A stretch of DNA of 64,000 bases from Rhizobium sp. L51/94 (GTDB lineage: Bacteria > Pseudomonadota > Alphaproteobacteria > Rhizobiales > Rhizobiaceae): NCBI RefSeq assembly GCF_019355555.1, contig NZ_CP072141.1, positions 1,110,001 through 1,174,000 of the forward strand, in the 5' to 3' direction. The position numbers were made by a program, and so were the translations under genes. Numbering within the stretch: the stretch's first letter is position 1; each line of letters starts with the position of its first letter. Below, one piece after another: positions 54,655 to 62,396 of the stretch. The notes under the pieces were generated by a model. It did not search any database and was not told the DNA's origin. It worked only from the letters and a program-made list of their open reading frames with translations.

Positions 54655-55884
54655 CTATTCCTCCTGACGAACAGTGTCAGACCGGGCCCGATGCAATAGT
54701 CGACCAGCTTCCGGCGGGCATCTCGGCGCCAGACTGCGGCTGGCACGAAGATCCGCGGCAGCCATGGCGTAGCCGCCATTGGCGCCATCGATGAAATGCA
54801 TGTGGTCGCGCGACAGGGGCGTCGGCACGAAGCAGGTCATCAGTGCCGAGGCCTGCCGGTGCAATCCGTAGCGGCATATACCCTTTGCTTCCGCTTCCTT
54901 CAGGATTTTCTCCAGTCGCGCGAGGCGGTCGGCATCGAGGTCGATCGTCATTTTCAGGCCGTCGTCGAATTTCCGGAAATCGGAATTGGCCGCGACGTCC
55001 CGCTTGTAGCGGCGTGCATCGAAGGACCCCAGCGTGAGCCTAAGCTTGTGCAGGGCGATGGTCAGGCCGATCTGTGCGGCGATGGCGAGCTTGCGGCGCA
55101 GGATCCGTCTGTCCGAGGCCGTCGCGCGCGCTTCGTCCGCCACCCCGCCAAGCGCCAGACCCAGTTCGGGGCCGTCGACCGGCACCGGATGGCCATCGCG
55201 ACCCTGCTCGGCGGCGATTGCAATGATGCCGGCGACGAGGCTCTGGAACTCCAAACCATGGCCGCGCACATCCGGTACCGCGATGACAGAGACGATTTCG
55301 CCGTTGCGCGCCTCGATCGGGTTCCAGCGACAGGAAAGACCGGTCAGGTCCGGACGCATCTGCGTCTGGTCGGCTTCGACACCGTAGTTACCGGCCTTCA
55401 TCTGCGCCTCGGCCCAGGTCGTGCCGCCGCCAGCGAACATGGCGTAGGAGACGAAATCCGTCGGGCTGAAACGCGCCACCCGAACGTCCATTCCCTGTGC
55501 CCGGATGTCGGCCATCGGCACGAGCGCGCATCGCAGGCTCAGGTGCAGGTCGGCGGCCACGAAGGATTGCACGGAGGCCAGCGCCTGGCGTGTGCGGTCC
55601 AGGCCGCTCGACGGAATGACGATGCACGCCCCATCTCCGCCGAATACGAAAGGATAGTCGGCGCGTCCGAGTGCGTTGAGAACGGCGGAGATGACGCTGG
55701 CTCCGGCCATGTTGACGGCCTTGTAGCGACCGGCTGCAATCGCTTCCGTCGAGGAGACAATATCGGCAAGAGCCAGATACCAGTCGTCGGGCAGGGGACG
55801 ATAGTTGCCGTCGTCCGTCACCCCTTCGAAGCGGGTGAAGACCGGCAGGGCACTGAAGAACGCATCATGTGTCAAATCGTCCAT
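54655..55884 (-). CDS. DUF3095 protein with a cyclase-like N-terminal signature
   Basis: 409 residues. The length and the N-terminal pattern fit DUF3095. Residues 36-90 resemble a nucleotidyl-cyclase core: Asp41 in LALADIVSST and Asp84 in FGGDGA occupy the two metal-binding positions, with the expected 43-residue spacing. The rest (GGGTTWAEAQMKAG, GLSCRWNPIEA, LRLTLGSFDARRYKRDV) has no parallel I recognise in cyclases. AGGGATGGA precedes the ATG. It lies directly upstream of a true class III cyclase gene on the same strand. Catalysis is not established. Confidence 0.8.
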   Translation of the reverse strand: MDDLTHDAFFSALPVFTRFEGVTDDGNYRPLPDDWYLALADIVSSTEAIAAGRYKAVNMAGASVISAVLNALGRADYPFVFGGDGACIVIPSSGLDRTRQALASVQSFVAADLHLSLRCALVPMADIRAQGMDVRVARFSPTDFVSYAMFAGGGTTWAEAQMKAGNYGVEADQTQMRPDLTGLSCRWNPIEARNGEIVSVIAVPDVRGHGLEFQSLVAGIIAIAAEQGRDGHPVPVDGPELGLALGGVADEARATASDRRILRRKLAIAAQIGLTIALHKLRLTLGSFDARRYKRDVAANSDFRKFDDGLKMTIDLDADRLARLEKILKEAEAKGICRYGLHRQASALMTCFVPTPLSRDHMHFIDGANGGYAMAAADLRASRSLAPRCPPEAGRLLHRARSDTVRQEE

Positions 55885-56040
55885 AATCCATCCCTATCAT
55901 ATCCCTTTATGTTGAACGAGTGCAGTGACGGATGAGTTGCACGCGACGCGACAGACCGAAAACGTCGTTGTCCTGTCGACGGGGCCGTCCTGACCTGCTA
56001 GGCGGACACACTCAATTGCCAACCCTGGAAATTCCCGACC

Positions 56041-56520
56041 ATGAGCCGCCTCGACAGTTTCATTCGACGCCTGAGCGCCCAGCGCGACATACTCGATCAT
56101 CTGACCAGAGATGTCGCCGCTCTCGAAGGCCCGATCCTCGAGTTGGGGCTGGGCAACGGTCGCACCTTCGATCATCTGAGGGAGCGTTTTCCCGGGCGTC
56201 GGATCATTGCCTTCGACCGCGCCGCCAATGCCTCCGCCCATTCGATGCCGGCGCCGGAAGATCTGGTGCTTGGCGAAATCCAGCAGACGGCCCAGGCATT
56301 TCTCGGTGTGGATGCGGCACTCGCCCACGCCGATATCGGCACCGGCTACCCTGACAAGGACGAGATCACGCTGCGCTGGCTGCCCCAGTTGATGGCCGGT
56401 GTGCTGAGATCGGGTGGCGTGGCAGTCAGCGGCCTGCCGCTTGTCCACGCCGACCTGCAGCCGCTTCCGCTGCCGGATGGCATCCACGAGGATCGCTATT
56501 TTATCTATCGCCGCAGATAA
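56041..56520 (+). CDS. Small class I SAM-dependent methyltransferase
   Basis: 159 residues. ILELGLGNGRTFDHL (about 32-46) is motif I for S-adenosylmethionine, IIAFDRA is the motif II acidic residue on strand 2, and HADIGTGYPDKDE lies at motif IV. Length fits the small Methyltransf_17-type group. It is convergent with the FkbM gene, whose stop is 3 bases away, and divergent from the DUF3095 gene. The substrate is unknown. Confidence 0.78.
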   Translation: MSRLDSFIRRLSAQRDILDHLTRDVAALEGPILELGLGNGRTFDHLRERFPGRRIIAFDRAANASAHSMPAPEDLVLGEIQQTAQAFLGVDAALAHADIGTGYPDKDEITLRWLPQLMAGVLRSGGVAVSGLPLVHADLQPLPLPDGIHEDRYFIYRRR

Positions 56521-56523
56521 GAC

Positions 56524-57402
56524 TCAGCCGTAAAAGAGCACATCGAACTGTTCGCCGGTAACCGGCAACTCGTCGACCTGCATGTCGATCTGACGATCTT
56601 CGCTGAACATGATGCAGGTCTGGTAGAAGCCTGCCAGCTGCCGCTTGAAGTCGGCAGCCTGCTCCGGCCCGTAGAATGCCGGCGTGAACTCCATGTAAAG
56701 CGGCACGCGCCGAGCCATCAGGGCGTGCATCGAGCGACAGGCCACCGGCTCGTAGCCTTCGATGTCCATCCAGATCAGCCCGATCTGACTGACCGCCACG
56801 CCGGCCTCTTCGAGGATCTGCGCCACCGGCCTGACCGGAACGGAGATCTTCAAGGATCCGCCGGCCTTGCTGATGGCGCTGCTTTTGCCATGGTTGCTGT
56901 GATGCTGGAAGAATTCGAGGTTGCCAGTGCGGTCGCCTGCAGCGCAATTGACCAGCGTGACGCGGTCTTCGAGCTGGTTCTGCTGGATATTGCAGCTGAG
57001 CAACCTGACATTGCGCGGATCCGGCTCGACCGTGACGATCCGGCGATAGGCCTGGCTCAGGGCAAAGTAGATGGTCTGCGTGCCGATATTTCCGCCGAGT
57101 TCGAGCAACACGTCACCGCGGCGCTGCAATCCGCGCTCACGCAATACAGCCAGCAGGCGGTCTACATGGTCGCGCTCGAAATGCCCCTTCCGGAACACCT
57201 TGCGGCCGATATAGTCCGATGGCGAAACGCTCATGATGTGATCGCCGCAGTCGACCGTCAGCGTCAAAACCCGCGACCCTATCCCGCCGATCAGCAGTTT
57301 GCGGCCGAACGGCATGTCGAACAGGCGCGTCGCCAGACGGTCGCGCAGCTTGCGCAGGCGTCGCTTGTAGTTTTTGCGTATCCAAAGGAGAGGGCTCATC
57401 AT
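56524..57402 (-). CDS. FkbM-family methyltransferase
   Basis: 292 residues. A basic N-terminal region (about 10-30) is followed by the SAM-binding core: LLELGGNIGTQTIYFAL, IVTVEPDPRNVRLL, and IWMDIEGYE, the last being the FkbM motif. FkbM enzymes usually O-methylate sugars or related glycan parts. Two adjacent ATGs (57402, 57399) follow GGGAAGG. The gene lies 25 bases after the CyaC-like cyclase gene and is probably co-transcribed with it. Confidence 0.87.
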   Translation of the reverse strand: MMSPLLWIRKNYKRRLRKLRDRLATRLFDMPFGRKLLIGGIGSRVLTLTVDCGDHIMSVSPSDYIGRKVFRKGHFERDHVDRLLAVLRERGLQRRGDVLLELGGNIGTQTIYFALSQAYRRIVTVEPDPRNVRLLSCNIQQNQLEDRVTLVNCAAGDRTGNLEFFQHHSNHGKSSAISKAGGSLKISVPVRPVAQILEEAGVAVSQIGLIWMDIEGYEPVACRSMHALMARRVPLYMEFTPAFYGPEQAADFKRQLAGFYQTCIMFSEDRQIDMQVDELPVTGEQFDVLFYG

Positions 57403-57427
57403 CGCCTTCCCTACACCGGCCGCCCGC

Positions 57428-59074
57428 TCATGCAAAGCGGCGGCACTCGCTCTTCGGCACGATATAGACCTGCAGCGGCTGCGCACGACCGCGCACGGCG
57501 ATCTCACGGCTCTCGATGCCTGCAGTGTCGACACCGGAGAGCAGCGCGACCGGCTCCGAGAATACAAGCGCGGTCTCGAACTCCTTGGCAGCGCTCTCGA
57601 GCCTGCTCGCGACGTTGACCGTATCGCCGATTGCCGTCAGAGATTTCACGTTGCCATAGCCCATCGATCCGACAACGGCCCGCCCGGTGTGGATGCCGAT
57701 GGCGATCTGAAGGGGCGCTGAGAGTTCATCCGCCAGTTCCGCCGCCAGCTTGTCGAGCTCGACGACAATCGCAGCTGCAGCCTTCAGCGCCTGCCGGCAG
57801 GCAATCTCCGGCGTAGTGCCAAGGCCGAACAGCGCCATCACGCCATCACCGATGAATTTGTCGATACGGCCGCCTTGCTCCTCGATGACGCGCCCGACGA
57901 TGGAAAAATAGCGGTTGAGCAGAAACACGATATCGAACGGCAGACGCGATTCGGTAAGCGTTGTGAAATGGCGGATGTCGCAGAACAAAACGACGATCTC
58001 GCGCTCCCGACCCGGGCTTGCCGCCTGGCTGAAGGTGGGAATGGCCGTCTCGGCGAGAGGCACGAGCATCGGCACGACGGTGACGTTATGGGGCGGGCGC
58101 AGCTGGCAGGCGAGCCTGACTTCAGGTGCCGCACCAATCCTGGTCAGGGTTTTCTGCTCGAGGGAATCAGGCGGCGGCAGGTTCTTGCCACCCTCGAGCA
58201 CCTGGACGCGGCAGGTCGAACATTGCCCCTTGCCACCACAGATCGAATAATGCGGAATGCCCCCGAGGCGGCTGGCTTCGAGCACTGTAAAGCCACGCGG
58301 CACCTCGATGGTCTCGCCGCCGGGATAGCGAATGGTAATCTGGTGCGCCCGCTCGCTCCATCGACGTCTGGCCCGCAGCAGGAACAGTCCAATGATCGAG
58401 ACAGCGAGGATTCCGTAGAGCGCCAACCGGTACGGGGCAAGCGCCTCCGACACGCCGCGGGGTGCGGAGCCTGCGACGCTTGCAGCCTCCCGGGCCCCGT
58501 AATAGCCGCCGGGATAGCCGTTGGGGACTTCATGGGCGATCTGGTAGGCGATATTGCGGCCCATCGCCGCAAAACCGAGCAAACCCAGCACCGGCAGGAG
58601 GATTGCGAACGCCAGCAGGGCAGGTGCGAGGCGGCTGTACCATGGGCGATATCGCAGCCAGAAATGCAGCCCGATGCATCCATGCACCCAGACCACGACC
58701 AGTGCGATCGCCTGTCGCATGCCAACGTAGGGCGAGTTGACCCATAGGGACCGGACGGTGGAATGGTAGGTGTCGGCAAAGCCGTAGAGGCTGTAGACGA
58801 CCCGCGTGGCGACGACGTGGTCGATCAGCAGCAGCGGCACCAGCAACCCGGTGATAATCTGGAAGGCCTCGCCGACCGGCATCCGGAGCGTCCTGCGAAG
58901 ATACAGCGCCCGGAACACCAGAAGGACATGGATGACGACCGCACCGTAGAAAAGGCCGGTGCCGATGGGATTGCGCCATATCAGCAGGAAGATAAGGCGA
59001 CCTTTTTCCGCTACATGAACGGAGATCAGCCCGAGCGCGTGATTGCTGATATGCATCAGCACGAACAGGAACAC
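57428..59074 (-). CDS. cyaC: CyaC-like diheme/[2Fe-2S] membrane adenylate cyclase
   Basis: 548 residues from the GTG at 59074. Six membrane helices (1-235) carry histidines at 8, 12, 49, 86, 131 and 137, like the diheme anchor of succinate dehydrogenases. A ferredoxin-like domain follows with Cys279, 285, 288 and 323. The class III cyclase domain has Asp366 and Asp410 and canonical GDTVNVASRLE. S. meliloti CyaC has this design and responds to quinone redox state. The GTG would cut the first helix short: homologous-looking sequence (ARLGSGLV) continues upstream in frame with no ATG, GTG or TTG before a TGA. A CTG at 59092 with GGAG seven bases upstream is a candidate true start. Confidence 0.88.
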   Translation of the reverse strand: MFLFVLMHISNHALGLISVHVAEKGRLIFLLIWRNPIGTGLFYGAVVIHVLLVFRALYLRRTLRMPVGEAFQIITGLLVPLLLIDHVVATRVVYSLYGFADTYHSTVRSLWVNSPYVGMRQAIALVVVWVHGCIGLHFWLRYRPWYSRLAPALLAFAILLPVLGLLGFAAMGRNIAYQIAHEVPNGYPGGYYGAREAASVAGSAPRGVSEALAPYRLALYGILAVSIIGLFLLRARRRWSERAHQITIRYPGGETIEVPRGFTVLEASRLGGIPHYSICGGKGQCSTCRVQVLEGGKNLPPPDSLEQKTLTRIGAAPEVRLACQLRPPHNVTVVPMLVPLAETAIPTFSQAASPGREREIVVLFCDIRHFTTLTESRLPFDIVFLLNRYFSIVGRVIEEQGGRIDKFIGDGVMALFGLGTTPEIACRQALKAAAAIVVELDKLAAELADELSAPLQIAIGIHTGRAVVGSMGYGNVKSLTAIGDTVNVASRLESAAKEFETALVFSEPVALLSGVDTAGIESREIAVRGRAQPLQVYIVPKSECRRFA

Positions 59075-59383
59075 GACCAGACCCGAGCCCAGTCTGGCTC
59101 TCCGGATGGATCGGTCGGAAAGCAGGGTATGTCGCGCCGCTATGGTTTCAATCCGCCTCTGGATGGCTGTTCACAAATGCGCTCTGATAGGCTAACCAAA
59201 ACCGGCCATGAATATCGACATGCCACATTTGTCTATGGTTTATCTAGCGAATAACCGGGAAGCTGTCGAGGATCACCCCGCAATACAAGGTCGCATCATC
59301 CTGTCGTTCACGAAGGCTTTATGGGTTTTCCACGCCGTTCGACGGCAACGCGACAGGGGAAACGTCAACAAACTGGCGATGCC
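59075..59383. promoter_or_regulatory. Divergent region between the CyaC-like gene and the GT4 gene
   Basis: About 300 bases. The first 80 bases probably encode part of the CyaC-like N-terminus or its leader. The rest should contain both promoters. An AT-rich stretch lies near 59190-59250. No confident promoter motif or hairpin is seen. Confidence 0.35.
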
Positions 59384-60478
59384 ATGAAAATTGCCTTCTA
59401 TGCGCCGCTAAAATCGCCCCACCATGCCGTCCCCTCTGGCGACCGCCTGATGGCGAGGCAGCTGATCGCAGCGCTCGAAATGGCAGGCCACAGCGTCGAG
59501 GTTGTGTCCGAACTACGCAGTTTCACGGCAACGCCGGATCCGGATTTGCGCGCGCAAATGACGACAAAGGCCGGCGAGGAGATCGCGCGCCTTGTGGCAA
59601 TGCCGACATCAACCAGGCCACAGCTCTGGTTCACCTACCATCCTTATTACAAGACGCCGGACCAGATCGGTCCGGCTGTGGCACGTGTGTTCGGTATCCC
59701 CTATGTCACCGCCGAAGCCTCCTATTCCGGGCGCCGGGATGAGCAGGGCTGGCGCGAAAACCAGCGTCTTGTTGCTGATGCCGTGCGCCAGGCTGCCGTC
59801 AATTTTTGCTTCACCGAGCGCGATCGGTGCGGCCTGATGAAAGCCATTCCCGAGGGTGTGTATGCTCACCTTCCCCCGTTCATCGACCCGGCGCAGTTTG
59901 CGTCGCCCGCGACAGAGGCGCCCCACCGGCTGATAACTGTCGCGATGATGCGCGATGGCGACAAGCTCGACAGCTACGCGATGCTGGCGCGCGCGCTCGA
60001 TTTGATCCGCGAGAAGGACTGGACGCTGACGATCATTGGCGATGGCCCCAAACGTCCGGACGTCCAGGCAATGTTCGCAACGTTCGGTGACCAGCGCATC
60101 GATTGGCTCGGCCAGAAAAATGTTGACGAACTCGCCGTCGAGCTTTCACGCGGCGGTATCTATGTCTGGCCGGGCTGCGGCGAGGCCTATGGTCTCGCCT
60201 ATCTCGAGGCCCAGGCAGCAGGTCTTCCCGTCGTTGCCCAGGCAACGGCCGGTGTTCCGGAAGTCGTCGTGAACGGCAAAACTGGCATTCTGACGCCGGA
60301 TGGGGATGTGCAGGCATTTGCGGCAGCGATTGCCGAGCTTCTCGACGATCCCCAGCGCAGCCGGGAGATGGGGGCCGCCGCGCGTCAGTTCATTTTTGCC
60401 GAACGGTCGCTGGAGGCCGCATCGAGCCGGCTGGACGCGCTCTTGCACCAGCATCTGGGAGAACGATATGCGCGATGA
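59384..60478 (+). CDS. GT4 glycosyltransferase
   Basis: 364 residues. MKIAFYAPLKSPHHAVPSGDR at the N-terminus and the C-terminal donor site (ITVAMMRDGDKLDSYAMLARAL; WPGCGEAYGLAYLEAQAAGLPVVA, where E-x7-E is intact) define a GT4 enzyme. Its stop overlaps the start of the deacetylase-like gene by 11 bases. This GT4/deacetylase pairing suggests one pathway, for example transfer of an N-acetylated sugar followed by deacetylation. No membrane segment is visible. Confidence 0.86.
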   Translation: MKIAFYAPLKSPHHAVPSGDRLMARQLIAALEMAGHSVEVVSELRSFTATPDPDLRAQMTTKAGEEIARLVAMPTSTRPQLWFTYHPYYKTPDQIGPAVARVFGIPYVTAEASYSGRRDEQGWRENQRLVADAVRQAAVNFCFTERDRCGLMKAIPEGVYAHLPPFIDPAQFASPATEAPHRLITVAMMRDGDKLDSYAMLARALDLIREKDWTLTIIGDGPKRPDVQAMFATFGDQRIDWLGQKNVDELAVELSRGGIYVWPGCGEAYGLAYLEAQAAGLPVVAQATAGVPEVVVNGKTGILTPDGDVQAFAAAIAELLDDPQRSREMGAAARQFIFAERSLEAASSRLDALLHQHLGERYAR

Positions 60479-61214
60479 GCCGCACTGGGAAAAATTGGGC
60501 AACGTACTCGAGAGGATGTCCGATGCAAACCGCAGCGCTCGGCTATGGCTGCGCGATGACGATGCTATCCAACCGACGCCGGCGCTCGAGAGGCTGCTGG
60601 ACATGACAAGGCATGCCTCGGTGCCGCTAAGCCTTGCCGTCATTCCCGCCTTCACCGGCCAGCCGCTGGCAGACAGGTTGGAGGGCGAGACCCACGCCGC
60701 CGTGACCGTTCACGGCTGGAGCCACGAAAACCATGCCGGCAGCGGTGGCAAGAAGTGCGAACTCGGTTTGGATCGCCCGGCCGACGTCGTGCTTGGAGAA
60801 CTCGGTGACGGTCTGGCCAAACTCCGAGCGCTCTATGCCGCCCGGCTCGATCCAGTGCTCGTCCCGCCATGGAACCGCATCGACAAGACACTGCTGCCCG
60901 AACTGAAGCCTCTCGGCTTTCGCGCCGCATCCGTCTATGGCAAGGCAGACATCGCCAGCCCTATCGAATTGATCAATACCCATGTCGACATCATGGATTG
61001 GTCAGCAGGCCGTTGCCGCCCTCACGCGGACCTCGTGGATCTGCTGGTCGCCGAACTCGCACGTCGCATGGACGGCAGCGATGAGCCGATCGGATTTCTG
61101 ACCCATCATCTCGTGCACGACGAAGCCTGTTGGGATTTCATGGAAAAGCTGTTCGAAGTGACGGCTACCAGCGACGCCGCGCGCTGGCATCCGCTGGGCG
61201 AGCTATTGGATTAA
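60468..61214 (+). CDS. NodB-like polysaccharide deacetylase-family protein
   Basis: 248 residues, no signal peptide. Three NodB-type blocks are visible: LWLRDDDA (metal/base Asp), HGWSHENHA (metal His pair) and VPPWNRID. The N-terminal block is less typical than TFDDG, so activity should not be assumed. GGGAG lies 8 bases before the ATG, which is inside the end of the GT4 gene. The cytoplasmic location suggests action on an intracellular glycan or lipid-linked sugar. Its end overlaps the convergent MBL gene by four bases. Confidence 0.8.
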   Translation: MRDEPHWEKLGNVLERMSDANRSARLWLRDDDAIQPTPALERLLDMTRHASVPLSLAVIPAFTGQPLADRLEGETHAAVTVHGWSHENHAGSGGKKCELGLDRPADVVLGELGDGLAKLRALYAARLDPVLVPPWNRIDKTLLPELKPLGFRAASVYGKADIASPIELINTHVDIMDWSAGRCRPHADLVDLLVAELARRMDGSDEPIGFLTHHLVHDEACWDFMEKLFEVTATSDAARWHPLGELLD

Positions 61215-62041
61215 ACAGTCACCGTCTGGCCATCGAACGCGGCGAATGCGCCAGGAAGACGTTCGCGAGCCTTTGCCTGCATGGCGTCCAGTTCGTCGTC
61301 CGTGCGCGATGGAGCATGGTGAAAGAGGGCCATGCGCTCGACACCGGCCATCTTCGCGAGCTTGACGCCTTCTTCCCAGGTCGAATGGCCGAACCCGCGA
61401 TATTTCGTCATTTCCGGTTCTGTATAGGTCGTGTCGTAGACCACCAGATCGGCCCCCTGCATCAGGGCCAGAGCCGCTTCGTTGATCTGGTCGTCGCGGT
61501 GCTCGGTGTCATAGACAAGGGCGATGATCCGGCCGGCCCATTCGATGCGGTAGCCGACGGCCCCGCCTGGATGATTGAGCAGCGCGGTGTGGATGACGAT
61601 CCCCGCATGGGGCTCGATCACGTCGCCGGGTTTGAAATCGCGAAAGCCGAGTGTCGCCCGGCAGATATCAGGCTCGACTGGAAACCATGGCGGCCGCATG
61701 AACTGGTCGATCATGCCTCTCGTGGTCGTCTTGCCGGCGAGATGTCCCGACCACAGGTTGACGGTGACGTTTGGATTGTAGATGGGCTCGAAGAAGGGCA
61801 GGCCTATGATGTGGTCGTAGTGGGAATGGGTGAAAAACAGGTCGATGTCCGTGACTCCGCCCTGTCGCAGCGCAGCCGACGCTTCGCGCACGCCTGTGCC
61901 AGCGTCGAACAGCAGGTGCCTGTCGCCAAATTTGATTTCGATGCAGGACGTGTTGCCGCCGTAACGCTCGAATTCCGGGCCGGAAACCGGGATACTTCCC
62001 CGGACGCCCCAGAATTTGAGTTCAAGCAGATCGCTTTTCAT
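61211..62041 (-). CDS. MBL-fold metallohydrolase
   Basis: 276 residues. THSHYDHI is the H-x-H-x-D-H metal motif; LFDAGTGVREA precedes it, and NHPGGAVGYRIEW, VYDTEH and FHHAPSRTDDE supply later ligands. FWGVRGSIPVSGPEFERYGGNT at the start marks the group related to RNase Z-like and class II cyclic-nucleotide phosphodiesterase folds. Because cyclase genes lie nearby, a cAMP phosphodiesterase role is one option; it is inference. The start at 62041 has only a weak ribosome-binding site. Confidence 0.83.
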   Translation of the reverse strand: MKSDLLELKFWGVRGSIPVSGPEFERYGGNTSCIEIKFGDRHLLFDAGTGVREASAALRQGGVTDIDLFFTHSHYDHIIGLPFFEPIYNPNVTVNLWSGHLAGKTTTRGMIDQFMRPPWFPVEPDICRATLGFRDFKPGDVIEPHAGIVIHTALLNHPGGAVGYRIEWAGRIIALVYDTEHRDDQINEAALALMQGADLVVYDTTYTEPEMTKYRGFGHSTWEEGVKLAKMAGVERMALFHHAPSRTDDELDAMQAKARERLPGAFAAFDGQTVTV

Positions 62042-62396
62042 GCTCGTTTTTATACCAATTCCCCATTGCCGACAACGTAACCACACTTTTTCCTCCGTGC
62101 GAAGCCAGCAATTTCCATAAAAGTTTCCATCAGGCGAAAACCAAATCACCGAAAACCCGGCCCCGACCTTCGGCGCGCGCGCGTAAGGTCGGCTTTGTGC
62201 GTTTTCGCGGGAACCTAAGCATCTTCTTAACGTTTAAATTGTCGGCATCGTAATGCCTGCCGATCCAGAAATTTTGCAAACGGTGCATCATCTCCTTGTC
62301 GATATTTCATCGCATAATGCCGCAGCGCCTGTGCTCGACAAAGCGATGGGCGCGTTTGCCTGATCTGACAACCAACCCAAGAACGGACCTATCCTT
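62042..62396. promoter_or_regulatory. Divergent gap between the MBL gene and glgX
   Basis: 355 bases without a convincing gene. It holds an inverted repeat (CCGACCTT at 62163-62170, AAGGTCGG at 62185-62192) around a CG-alternating 14-base loop, followed on the plus strand by T-rich sequence, so a leader hairpin or attenuator for glgX is possible. An AT-rich patch at 62223-62240 may be promoter sequence. Confidence 0.4.
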
